A stretch of DNA of 13,683 nucleotides, from NCBI GenBank assembly GCA_965365655.1, contig CBDUCN010000116.1:1-13683 (forward strand). The letters are read 5' to 3'. The DNA is from JBFHNV01 sp965365655 (GTDB lineage: Bacteria; Pseudomonadota; Gammaproteobacteria; HK1). The notes under the pieces are model-generated. The model was not told where the DNA came from and searched no databases. It saw nothing but the letters and a program-made list of their open reading frames with translations. Made by a program: the position numbers and the translations under genes. Numbering within the stretch: the first letter of the stretch is position 1; every line of letters begins with the position of its first letter. This document shows, one piece after another, positions 1-7,652 of the stretch.

Positions 1-54
1 ATGGTGGAGGCGCTGCACGAGGGCGAGCTGCCGCCGCAGGTGGGCAGGGACTGA
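1..54 (+). CDS. 3' end of an upstream gene, probably ExbB/TolQ-type proton channel (partial)
   Basis: Only the last 17 codons are present, ending at TGA 52-54, so the family cannot be read from the sequence itself. The tail is short and hydrophilic (ends ELPPQVGRD). The next gene, exbD, begins 3 bases later with its ribosome binding site inside this tail. In gammaproteobacteria the gene directly upstream of an exbD-lpxK pair is normally the MotA/TolQ/ExbB channel subunit, so exbB is an inference from context. The ATG at base 1 is most likely an internal methionine, not a start. Confidence 0.5.
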   Translation: MVEALHEGELPPQVGRD

Positions 55-57
55 GCC

Positions 58-492
58 GTGCGCATCGCTCACCATCGGCGGGAAGGTCCGGACATCAACC
101 TCACGCCGCTGATCGACGTCGTCTTCCTGCTGCTGATCTTCTTCATGGTGTCGACGACCTTCGAGCGCGAATCGGAGCTGGGCATCGAGCTGCCCGAGGC
201 GAGCGCCGACGCGGAGCCCACCCGCGAGGGCTTCCTGGAGGTGAGCGTCGACAACAAGGGCCGCTTCTACGTGAACGGCCGGCCCCTCGTGAACACGCAG
301 ACCGCCACCCTGGTGCAGGCGCTGCGCGAAGCGGCCGAGGCGCGCGGCGGCGAGCCGGCGCTGGTGGTGAGCGCCGACGGCAAGGCGCCGCACCAGTCGG
401 TGATGGCGGTGCTGGACGCCGCACAGCGCGTGGGCCTCGCCCGGGTGCGCTTCGCGACCCGGATCGCGGGAGGCGACGGCGCTGAGCAGTGA
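58..492 (+). CDS. exbD: ExbD/TolR-family biopolymer transport protein
   Basis: Inner-membrane protein of 144 aa, the usual size for ExbD. Working with ExbB, this family couples the proton motive force to outer-membrane processes, as in TonB-type systems. A short cytoplasmic N-terminus is followed by one membrane segment (about residues 15-35) that holds the family motif NLTPLIDVVFLLLIFFM. Asp20 in this segment corresponds to the protonatable aspartate of ExbD/TolR. The rest is a periplasmic domain. The GTG start at 58 is supported by AGGGA at 46-50, seven bases upstream, and by the intact N-terminal motif. Its location before lpxK and kdsB matches the exbB-exbD-lpxK-kdsB cluster of other gammaproteobacteria. 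The 3' end probably overlaps lpxK. ExbD versus TolR cannot be separated with certainty by sequence, but no tolA, tolB or pal is nearby. Confidence 0.9.
   Translation: MRIAHHRREGPDINLTPLIDVVFLLLIFFMVSTTFERESELGIELPEASADAEPTREGFLEVSVDNKGRFYVNGRPLVNTQTATLVQALREAAEARGGEPALVVSADGKAPHQSVMAVLDAAQRVGLARVRFATRIAGGDGAEQ
468..473 (+). promoter_or_regulatory. Shine-Dalgarno sequence that may select a CTG start for lpxK
   Basis: GGGAGG lies inside the 3' end of exbD, eight bases before the CTG at 482. The same hexamer at 1500-1505 sits seven bases before the GTG start of kdsB, so this organism does use it as a ribosome binding site. No ATG, GTG or TTG in the lpxK frame lies within reach of it. Confidence 0.5.
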
Positions 493-1516
493 TCGCCGCG
501 GGGGGCTGGAGCCCCTGCTGCACGCCCTGTGGTACGGCCGCCACCCCCTGTCGCTGCTGCTCGCGCCGCTCGGCTGGCTCTACGGCGCGCTGATGCGTCT
601 GCGGCGCGCTGCGTATCGCCGCGGCGTGCTGCCCGGCCACCGGGTGGGCGTTCCGGTGGTGGTGGTGGGCAACGTCGCGGTGGGCGGCACCGGGAAGACG
701 CCGCTGGTGATCTGGCTCGCCGGCTTCCTCGCCGAGCGCGGCTGGCGTCCGGGCGTCGTGTGCCGCGGCTACGGCGGCGGCGCGACGGCCTGGCCACAGC
801 CCGTGCGCGCGGACAGCGACCCGCGCGAGGTGGGTGACGAGGCGGTGCTGCTCGCGTCGCGCACCGGCGCGCCGGTGATCGCCTGCGGCCCGCGCCGCGT
901 GCGCGCCGCGCGCGACCTCGCGCGCGACGGAGGATGCGACGTGGTGATCAGCGACGACGGCCTGCAGCACCTCGCGCTCGCGCGTGACCTGGAGGTGGTG
1001 GTGGTCGACGGCGAGCGCCGCCACGGCAACGGGCGCTGCCTGCCCGCGGGCCCGCTGCGCGAGCCGCTGGCGTGCCTCGCGGACGTGGACCTCGTGGTCT
1101 GCAACGGCGACGCGCGCAGCGGCGAGTTCGCGATGGCCCTGGTGCCGGCGCCGGCCCAGAGGGTTGCCGGCGGCGGCGCGCGCCGCCCCCTCGCGGCGTT
1201 CGCGGACGGTCTGGTGCACGCCGTGTGCGGCATCGGCAATCCGCCGCGTTTCTTCGCGATGCTGCGCAAGGCCGGTCTCACGCTGCGCGAGCACGCGTTC
1301 CCGGATCACCACCCGTTCCGGCCCCGGGACCTGGACTTCGGCGACGACGCGCCGGTGCTGATGACGGAGAAGGACGCGGTGAAATGCCGCGGCTTCGCCG
1401 GGCCGCGCCACTGGTACGTGCCGGTCAGCGCGGAGCTGCCGCACGCGTTCTGCGAGCGCCTGGAGGGCCTGCTGGCGCGGGCCGGCGCACCGCGCTCCCG
1501 GGAGGCGGCGCCGTGA
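482..1516 (+). CDS. lpxK: Tetraacyldisaccharide 4'-kinase (lipid A biosynthesis)
   Basis: LpxK phosphorylates the 4' position of the tetraacyldisaccharide-1-phosphate intermediate to give lipid IVA at the inner face of the cytoplasmic membrane. Numbered from codon 482, the product is 344 aa and shows the P-loop GNVAVGGTGKTP at 63-74, RGYGG, the active-site DDGLQH at 158-163, DHHPF and MTEKDAVKC. The N-terminal membrane-associating helix (about residues 14-37, ending PLGWLYGALM) is encoded upstream of the first in-frame ATG at 593. Starting at 593 (307 aa) would remove it. Back to the in-frame stop at 401-403 there is no ATG, GTG or TTG, so I place the start at CTG 482 behind GGGAGG. The alternative is a lost base in the G run at 500-505, with the real start at GTG 489. 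The 3' end overlaps kdsB as GTGA. Confidence 0.9.
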   Translation: MSSDRRGGLEPLLHALWYGRHPLSLLLAPLGWLYGALMRLRRAAYRRGVLPGHRVGVPVVVVGNVAVGGTGKTPLVIWLAGFLAERGWRPGVVCRGYGGGATAWPQPVRADSDPREVGDEAVLLASRTGAPVIACGPRRVRAARDLARDGGCDVVISDDGLQHLALARDLEVVVVDGERRHGNGRCLPAGPLREPLACLADVDLVVCNGDARSGEFAMALVPAPAQRVAGGGARRPLAAFADGLVHAVCGIGNPPRFFAMLRKAGLTLREHAFPDHHPFRPRDLDFGDDAPVLMTEKDAVKCRGFAGPRHWYVPVSAELPHAFCERLEGLLARAGAPRSREAAP

Positions 1517-2322
1517 GCGGCGCGGCGGCGCCGGACCCGGACTTCGTGGTGCTGGTGCCGGCGCGCCTCGCGTCGAGCCGGCTGCCGGAAAAGCCGCTCA
1601 GGGAAATCGCCGGGCGGCCGATGATCCTGCACGTGGTGGACCGGGCGCGCGACAGCGGCGCCCGTGCCGTGCACGTGGCGACCGACGATGCGCGCATTCA
1701 CGCGGTGTGCACCCGCGACGGAGCCGGTGCGCTGATGACCGGCGCCCACCACGCCTCGGGCAGCGAGCGGCTGGCCGAGGCCTGCGAGCTGCTGGGGCTG
1801 GAGGACGAGGCGATCGTGGTCAACGTGCAGGGCGACGAGCCCCTGATCCCGCCGGCGCTGATCCGGCAGGTCGCGCGGCTGCTGGCCGATCACCCGGAGG
1901 CGGAGATGGCGAGCCTGCACCACCGCATCGAGACCGCGCGCGACGTGTTCGACCCCAACGTGGTCAAGGTGGTTTGCGACGCCGCCGGCCGGGCGCTGTA
2001 CTTCTCGCGTGCGCCGATCCCGTGGGAGCGCGGCACCTTCGACGCCGGCCCGCAGTGCCGGCCCGAGGGGGAGCACCTGCGCCACATCGGCCTGTACGCG
2101 TACCGGGCCGGCTTCCTGCGCCGCTACGTGACGCTGCCGCCGTCCGACCTCGAGCGGCGCGAGGCGCTGGAGCAGCTCCGCGCGCTGCACCACGGTGCCA
2201 CGATCGTGATGGCCGAGGCCTGCGCGCCGCCCGGTCCGGGCGTGGACACGGCCGAGGATCTCGAGCGCGTGCGTGCCGCCGTGGCCGCGTCGCGTGCGGG
2301 TGATCGGACGGGCAGCCGGTAG
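1513..2322 (+). CDS. kdsB: 3-deoxy-manno-octulosonate cytidylyltransferase (CMP-Kdo synthetase)
   Basis: KdsB activates Kdo with CTP to make CMP-Kdo, the donor for the inner core sugar of lipopolysaccharide. It is cytoplasmic and functions next to LpxK in the same pathway. The 269-residue product has the nucleotide-binding signature VPARLASSRLPEKPL at 15-29, then VATDD, SGSERLAEA, VNVQGDEPLI beginning at residue 103, FSRAPIPW, HIGLYAYR and a C-terminal PGPGVDTAEDLERV, all typical and intact. The GTG start at 1513 overlaps the lpxK stop (GTGA) and has GGGAGG seven bases upstream at 1500-1505, so translation is probably coupled. The small Trm112-like gene (ycaR) that lies between lpxK and kdsB in Escherichia and Pseudomonas is absent here. 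Confidence 0.95.
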   Translation: MSGAAAPDPDFVVLVPARLASSRLPEKPLREIAGRPMILHVVDRARDSGARAVHVATDDARIHAVCTRDGAGALMTGAHHASGSERLAEACELLGLEDEAIVVNVQGDEPLIPPALIRQVARLLADHPEAEMASLHHRIETARDVFDPNVVKVVCDAAGRALYFSRAPIPWERGTFDAGPQCRPEGEHLRHIGLYAYRAGFLRRYVTLPPSDLERREALEQLRALHHGATIVMAEACAPPGPGVDTAEDLERVRAAVAASRAGDRTGSR

Positions 2323-2374
2323 ACTTTGCACCGCACGCGTCCCGGCGGGGCGCGCGGGAGAGCACATCCAGGGC

Positions 2375-3127
2375 ATGCAGGACACCGAACCGGACAACGC
2401 CGAGTCGCCGCGGGTCGCGTACTTCGACGCGAACGACGGCGGGCGGGATTTCGTCGTCGGCGACATCCACGGCATGTTCAGCGCGCTGCGCGAGCTGCTC
2501 GCGGAGGTGGCGTTCGACCCGATGCGCGACCGGCTGTTCTCGGTCGGCGACCTCGTGGACCGCGGCCCGGAATCCGTCGAGGCGCTGGACTGGCTCGCGA
2601 ACCCGTGGTTCTTCGCGTGCCGCGGCAACCACGAGCAGTTCGTGCTGGACTCCCACGATCCGGAGCAGTACGAGCTGTGGATCAACCACAACGGCGGGCA
2701 GTGGTGGCTGCAGGTGGACGGCGCGGATCGCGAACGCTTCATGCGCACCATCGAGGCGATGCCGCTGGCGATGGAGGTGGCCACCGGCACCGGGACCGTG
2801 GGCATCGTGCACGCCGACGTGCCGCCGCTGATGAGCTGGGACCTGTTCATCGATCGCCTGGAGGGCGGCGACCCCGACGCGATGTTCTACGCGATGTGGT
2901 CGCGAAACCGCATCGCCGGGGTCGTGTCCTCGATGCCGGTGCTCGGGCGGGTGAAGCGGGTGTACTGCGGCCACACGCCCACCCGCCAGGCGGTGGCGGT
3001 GGACAACGTGCACTACATCGACACCGGTGCGGTGTACTGCAGCGAGGGCTACGAGGAGGCGCGGCTCACGCTCGTCGAGATCCAGCCCGGGCCGCACCGC
3101 GAGTTCGCCGTCTACACGCGGCGCTGA
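2375..3127 (+). CDS. PphA-like metallophosphatase (calcineurin-type Ser/Thr protein phosphatase family)
   Basis: This 250-residue protein carries the full set of metallophosphoesterase metal and catalytic motifs: GDIHG at 29-33, GDLVDRG at 58-64, RGNHE at 83-87, a histidine in VHAD at 146, and CGHTPT from 198, followed by DTGAVY. The spacing and the PES(V)E and PWFFACRGNHE contexts resemble the phage lambda phosphatase and E. coli PphA/PphB group, so the expected activity is Mn-dependent phosphomonoester hydrolysis, possibly of phosphoproteins. The substrate is unknown. No signal peptide or membrane segment is visible, so it is likely cytoplasmic. ATG 2375 is the only in-frame start near the conserved part. 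GGGAG at 2356-2360 is rather far away (14 bases). It lies 52 bases after kdsB, possibly in the same transcript, and converges with infA. In Pseudomonas a tyrosine phosphatase gene follows kdsB instead. Confidence 0.85.
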   Translation: MQDTEPDNAESPRVAYFDANDGGRDFVVGDIHGMFSALRELLAEVAFDPMRDRLFSVGDLVDRGPESVEALDWLANPWFFACRGNHEQFVLDSHDPEQYELWINHNGGQWWLQVDGADRERFMRTIEAMPLAMEVATGTGTVGIVHADVPPLMSWDLFIDRLEGGDPDAMFYAMWSRNRIAGVVSSMPVLGRVKRVYCGHTPTRQAVAVDNVHYIDTGAVYCSEGYEEARLTLVEIQPGPHREFAVYTRR

Positions 3128-3194
3128 GCGCGCGCGACGGACCACGGGCGCCCCGGCAGGCTGCTGGAAGAGGTCGTTGTTCGCCGGCGCCGGT

Positions 3195-3214
3195 CCGGCA
3201 CGGGGATGTGCCGG
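3195..3214. terminator. GC-rich hairpin, first of two in the convergent spacer
   Basis: Perfect 7-base arms CCGGCAC and GTGCCGG enclose a 6-base loop. The hairpin lies 68 bases after the phosphatase stop codon and 40 bases beyond the infA stop on the other strand. There is no T run, so it may assist the adjacent stronger hairpin, act as an RNA-stabilising 3' structure, or be incidental. Confidence 0.35.
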
Positions 3215-3219
3215 CAGCC

Positions 3220-3241
3220 ATCGGGCACGCACGTGCCCGAT
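3220..3241. terminator. Likely bidirectional terminator between the phosphatase gene and infA
   Basis: Perfect 9-base arms ATCGGGCAC and GTGCCCGAT with a 4-base GCAC loop. The position is typical for a terminator, 12 bases past the infA stop on the minus strand and in the only spacer between two convergent genes. On the plus strand the stem runs directly into a short TTTC. On the minus strand no T run follows, so termination in that direction would be weak or factor-dependent. Confidence 0.5.
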
Positions 3242-3253
3242 TTCACCAGCCGG

Positions 3254-3472
3254 CTAGCGCACCCGGTAGACGATGCGCCCCTTGCTGAGGTCGTACGGGG
3301 TGAGCTGCACCGTGACCTTGTCGCCGGTCAGGATGCGGATGTAGTTCTTGCGCATCTTGCCGGAGATGTGGGCCGTCACGACGTGCCCGTTCTCCAGCTC
3401 CACGCGGAACATGGTGTTGGGCAGCGTCTCGACGACGGTGCCCTCCATCTCGATATGGTCTTCTTTCGCCAA
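3254..3472 (-). CDS. infA: Translation initiation factor IF-1
   Basis: IF-1 binds the A site of the 30S subunit during initiation and helps IF-2 and IF-3. The product is 72 aa, exactly the usual length, and is a single OB-fold (S1-like) domain. The family pattern is complete: AKEDHIEMEGTV, LPNTMFRVEL, NGHVVTAHISGKMRKNYIRI, LTGDKVTVQLTPYDL and a C-terminal RIVYR. The start codon is TTG (bases 3472-3470), with no in-frame ATG or GTG nearby. The Shine-Dalgarno is weak (GCAGG about ten bases upstream). It lies 88 bases downstream of bpt on the same strand. An infA neighbouring aat and trxB is also found in Escherichia. A double hairpin follows its stop codon. Confidence 0.97.
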   Translation of the reverse strand: MAKEDHIEMEGTVVETLPNTMFRVELENGHVVTAHISGKMRKNYIRILTGDKVTVQLTPYDLSKGRIVYRVR

Positions 3473-3513
3473 GAGGGTCAGGCCTGCTGATTCGTTGTCC
3501 GGTAAGGGCGCGG

Positions 3514-3542
3514 AGTCTGCCGAAAAACCCGCGGCTAGGCAA
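3514..3542 (-). promoter_or_regulatory. Weak candidate promoter for infA
   Basis: On the minus strand, in the 88-base gap between bpt and infA, TTGCCT (3542-3537) is followed after 17 bases by CAGACT (3519-3514). This is a 4/6 and 3/6 match to sigma-70 boxes with ideal spacing. It would give a leader of about 35 bases. The gap is large compared with the overlapping genes upstream, which makes a separate infA promoter plausible, but the match is poor. Confidence 0.28.
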
Positions 3543-3560
3543 AAGCAGTGTGCGCCGGCC

Positions 3561-4283
3561 TCAGTCGCCGTCGAGCTCCGTCCACTCGCCGTCTCGCAGG
3601 CGCTGCTGCGGGCGGTAGAGGCGCTTGTAGTCCATCTTCCGGCAGCCGTCGATGGCGTAGCCCAGGTACAGCCACTCCAGGCCGGCCCGGCGGGCCGCCT
3701 CTATCTGCCACAGCACCGCGTATACCCCCAGCCCGCGCGACACCAGCTCCGGGGCGTAGAAGGTGTAGACCGCCGACAGCGCGTCCGGGAGGCGGTCGGA
3801 GACCGCGACGGCCACCAGCTCGTCGCCGTCGCGGAACTCCAGCAATCGTGTCTCCGACCACGGGCACAGCAGGAAATCCTCGTACTTGGCCGGGGTCGGG
3901 TCGTCCATCCCGCCGCCGGGGTGGCGCCCGGTGACGTAGCGCACGTAGAGCGCGTAGTGCTCCTCCAGGAACGCCTGGTCGCGCACCTCCACCCGCAGGT
4001 CGCGGTTGCGCCGCCAGGTGCGCCGCTGGCTGCGGCTCGGTCGGAACCGGCTGGCGGGCACCCGCACCGCCTCGCACGCGGCGCACGACGGGCACCGCGG
4101 CCGGTACAGGTGGCGGCCGCTGCGGCGGAAGCCCTGCTCGGTGAGAAGGCCCTGCAGCCAGGCGTCCTTCGGATGGTCGGGGTCCGCGAACAGCGTGACG
4201 GCCTGGCGCTCGTCGAAGTAGCTGCACTCGTGCGCCGGGGTCGCGTAGAGCAGCAGCCTGTTCGGCGGGGAGGGCCCGCTCAC
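3561..4283 (-). CDS. bpt: Aspartate/glutamate leucyltransferase (N-degron aminoacyl-tRNA-protein transferase)
   Basis: Bpt moves leucine from Leu-tRNA to proteins with N-terminal Asp or Glu, creating a destabilising end read by the ClpS/ClpAP system. The 240-residue protein has the family features in order: CSYFDERQAVTLFADP from Cys20, SGRHLYRPRCPSCAAC at 55-70 with cysteines 64, 67 and 70, FRPSRSQRR at 80-88, DRLPDALSAVYTFY, LGVYAVLWQIEAARRAG, and YLGY...KMDYK at 206-220. The GTG start (4283-4281) overlaps the aat stop as GTGA, so the two N-degron enzymes are translationally coupled. The family was often annotated as arginyltransferase (ate). Bacterial members of this length with this cysteine cluster are usually the leucyl-transferring Bpt, but specificity is inferred. 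Confidence 0.94.
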   Translation of the reverse strand: MSGPSPPNRLLLYATPAHECSYFDERQAVTLFADPDHPKDAWLQGLLTEQGFRRSGRHLYRPRCPSCAACEAVRVPASRFRPSRSQRRTWRRNRDLRVEVRDQAFLEEHYALYVRYVTGRHPGGGMDDPTPAKYEDFLLCPWSETRLLEFRDGDELVAVAVSDRLPDALSAVYTFYAPELVSRGLGVYAVLWQIEAARRAGLEWLYLGYAIDGCRKMDYKRLYRPQQRLRDGEWTELDGD

Positions 4284-5026
4284 GGTCCGCCCGCCTGCGC
4301 GTTCATGCCGTGCGCCGCCGGCTCGTGACCCGCCGCCGGGTCGGCGCGCGGGCCGAGGTCGGGCGCCGGCTCCGCAACCGCCTTGGCGATGCGGGCGCAG
4401 AACTCGCGCCGCGCGATGCAGCGCGCTCCGAGGCGCTGCAGATGCGGGCTCGGGAGCTGGCAGTCGACGAGCGCGAAGTCACGCCGGCACAGCCACTCGA
4501 GCGCGACCTTGGACGCGTCCGGCAATGTGCTGAACATGGACTCGCCGAAGAACACCCGGCCGATGGCCACCCCGTACAGGCCGCCGGCCAGCGTCCCGCC
4601 GCGCCAGCACTCCACGCTGTGCGCGTGCCCCAGCCGGTGCAGGCGTTCGTAGGCGTCCACCATCTCCGGCAGGATCCAGGTTCCCGCGGCGCCGTCGCGG
4701 GGCGCGGCGCAGGCCTCCACCACGCGCCGGAAGCAGGTGTCCACGGTGACGCGGTCCTCGCCGCGGCGCAGCCGCTTGCGCAGGCTTCGCGACACGCGCA
4801 GCTCGCCCGGGAACAGCACCATGCGCGGGTCGGGCGACCACCACAGGATCGGCTGCCCGGTGCTGTACCACGGGAAGATGCCGCGCGCGTACGCACACAG
4901 CAGGCGTTCCGGGGACAGGCTGCCGCCCAGCGCGAGCAGCCCGTTGGGCTCGTCGAGCGCGCAGTCGACGTCGGGAAACGCGTGCGCCGGCGCGGATTCC
5001 GGGATCCACAGCGGGTGCAGCGCCAT
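4280..5026 (-). CDS. aat: Leucyl/phenylalanyl-tRNA-protein transferase
   Basis: Aat adds Leu or Phe from charged tRNA to N-terminal Lys or Arg of proteins, marking them for ClpAPS degradation in the cytoplasm. The product is 248 aa (E. coli 234). Conserved blocks are GLLALGG at 29-35, AYARGIFPW at 45-53, ILWWSPDPR at 60-68, WILPEMVDAY at 117-126, HSVE at 136-139, FFGESMFS at 159-166 with the family glutamate at 162, and VDCQLPSPHLQRLGA with the family glutamine at 191. The ATG start (5026-5024) fits the conserved N-terminus (HPLWIPES), but no Shine-Dalgarno is visible ahead of it. It is 39 bases downstream of the FemAB-like gene and overlaps bpt, so it probably shares a transcript running from trxB to bpt or infA. 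Confidence 0.96.
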   Translation of the reverse strand: MALHPLWIPESAPAHAFPDVDCALDEPNGLLALGGSLSPERLLCAYARGIFPWYSTGQPILWWSPDPRMVLFPGELRVSRSLRKRLRRGEDRVTVDTCFRRVVEACAAPRDGAAGTWILPEMVDAYERLHRLGHAHSVECWRGGTLAGGLYGVAIGRVFFGESMFSTLPDASKVALEWLCRRDFALVDCQLPSPHLQRLGARCIARREFCARIAKAVAEPAPDLGPRADPAAGHEPAAHGMNAQAGGP

Positions 5027-5065
5027 GCGCGATCAGGGGGCGGGGTGAACCATTGCGGTTCAATC

Positions 5066-6285
<1,220 letters not shown>

Positions 6286-6286
<1 letters not shown>

Positions 6287-7254
6287 CAGCCGGCCTCGCG
6301 CTCCAGCGCGTCCAGGTACTTCTCGGCGTCCAGCGCGGCCATGCATCCCGAGCCGGCCGACGTGATGGCCTGGCGGTAGACGTGATCCGCGACGTCGCCG
6401 GCCGCGAACACGCCGGGCACGCTGGTCGCGGTCGCGTTGCCGTCGAGGCCGCTGCGCACCTTGATGTAGCCGCCGTTGCTCATCTCGAGCTGGCCGGTGA
6501 ACAGCCCGGTGTTCGGCACGTGGCCGATCGCGATGAACACGCCCTTGACCGCCTTGTCGCTGGTGGTGCCGTCCTTGACGTTGCGGATGCGCATGCCGGT
6601 CACGCCGCTCTGGTCGCCCAGCACCTCGTCGAGCACGTGGTCCCACGCGATGGCCACGTTGCCCGAGCGGGACTTCTCGACGAGCTGATCGGCCAGGATC
6701 TTCTCCGCGCGGAACTCGTCGCGGCGGTGCACCACGGTGACCCGCGACGCGATGTTGGACAGGTACAGCGCCTCCTCGACCGCGGTGTTGCCGCCGCCGA
6801 TCACGGCCACCTCGTCACCCTTGTAGAAGAAGCCGTCGCAGGTCGCGCAGGCCGATACCCCGCGCCCCTTGAACGCTTCCTCGCTGTCGAGGCCCAGGTA
6901 GCGGGCCGACGCGCCGGTCGCGATGATCAGGGCGTCGCAGGTGAACGCGTGCGAGTCGCCCTCGAGGCGGAACGGGCGCTCGCCGAGGTGCGCGGTGTGG
7001 ATGTGGTCGTACACCAGCTCGGTCTGGAAGCGCTCCGCGTGGCGGCGCATGCGCTCCATCAGCTCCGGGCCCTGCACGCCCTCGTCGTCTCCGGGCCAGT
7101 TGTCGACGTCGGTGGTGGTGGTCATCTGGCCGCCGGGCTCCAGGCCCATCACGATCACCGGGGACAGGTTGGCGCGCGCGGCGTACACCGCCGCGGTGTA
7201 GCCGGCCGGCCCCGAGCCCAGGATCAGCAGCCGGCAGTGTCGGGTCTCGCTCAT
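6286..7254 (-). CDS. trxB: Thioredoxin-disulfide reductase
   Basis: This FAD flavoenzyme uses NADPH to reduce thioredoxin in the cytoplasm. The product is 322 aa (E. coli 321). It shows the FAD-binding GSGPAG at 13-18, GGQMTTTTDVDNWPG, the redox centre CATCDG at 136-141, the NADPH-binding GGGNTAVEEA from 153 with HRRDEFRA at 176-183, and the C-terminal FAAGDVADHVYRQAITSAGSG. The start at ATG 7254 places GSGPAG at the usual distance and has GGAA five bases upstream. An ATG 18 bases earlier (7272) is possible but less likely. The frame stays open to 7515 upstream, but that part does not look like protein. It is the first gene of the leftward group and overlaps the FemAB-like gene by one base. 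Confidence 0.97.
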
Positions 7255-7437
7255 GTCGGTTCCATGTTGCATTGGTCCACGTGCGCGCGGCGCGTGTCCG
7301 GCGGTGCTGGGGCGCGCAGCCGGACGCCGCTGGCTAAGGCGCAGGAGGTTACGGCGATCGCCGCCGCGCCGCGCGGGCCGCGACGTCCGCGCTGCCCGCG
7401 TGGACAACGGCGGCGGCCGTGGGCGACACTTTCGCAC

Positions 7438-7456
7438 CGCGGACAGGATGTCCGCG
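7438..7456. repeat. 19-base perfect inverted repeat, possible operator or RNA hairpin
   Basis: CGCGGACA and TGTCCGCG arms surround a 3-base centre (GGA). It lies about 185 bases upstream of the trxB start and 229 bases upstream of ftsK. The arm length and short centre fit a dimeric regulator site or a transcript hairpin. No known operator consensus is recognised. Confidence 0.5.
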
Positions 7457-7536
7457 ACCTCCAACGACAAGCAGGCCGCCGCCGTCCCGTGGACCGCGCG
7501 CGGCACGCCCGCCACCCGTCACCGCCCGTCGCGCCG

Positions 7537-7555
7537 GGCGAGGCCCGGCCTCGCC
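7537..7555. repeat. 19-base perfect inverted repeat overlapping a competing hairpin
   Basis: GGCGAGGC and GCCTCGCC arms flank CCG. An alternative perfect hairpin, GCCGGGC-GAG-GCCCGGC at 7533-7549, uses much of the same sequence, so the two stems cannot form together. It may be incidental in such G+C-rich DNA, or part of a leader switch. Confidence 0.4.
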
Positions 7556-7623
7556 GTCGCGCGCTGCCGCGTGCGCCGGCGCGGTCGTCCCGGCGGCGGC
7601 CGGGCCGCCTCGGCGGACCGAGC

Positions 7624-7652
7624 TTGAAATGTCATACGCATCAGTCCATTGT
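7624..7652 (+). promoter_or_regulatory. Candidate ftsK promoter in an A+T-richer island
   Basis: TTGAAA at 7624-7629 is a 5/6 match to a sigma-70 -35 box. Seventeen bases later CATTGT (7647-7652) is only a 3/6 match to the -10 box. The main support is position: it lies in the sole A+T-rich stretch of the spacer, 33 bases before the ftsK ATG. Confidence 0.33.

Noticed and set aside
360..367. Chi-like octamer GCTGGTGG
   Set aside because: A single copy inside exbD coding sequence, expected by chance in G-rich coding DNA.
143..1444. Large antisense frame across exbD and lpxK
   Set aside because: The composition is Arg/His/Ala-rich with no recognisable domain, and the opposite strand encodes well-conserved proteins.
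42..4274. KOPS-like sites GGGCAGGG (42-49) and GGGGAGGG (4267-4274) on the plus strand
   Set aside because: Two matches to the E. coli FtsK-orienting consensus in over 13 kb of G+C-rich DNA is not above chance, and the consensus need not apply to this species.
7255..7515. N-terminal extension of trxB to 7515
   Set aside because: The frame is open but the residues are low-complexity Arg/Ala/Pro. TrxB proteins begin a few residues before the GSGPAG motif, matching the start at 7254.
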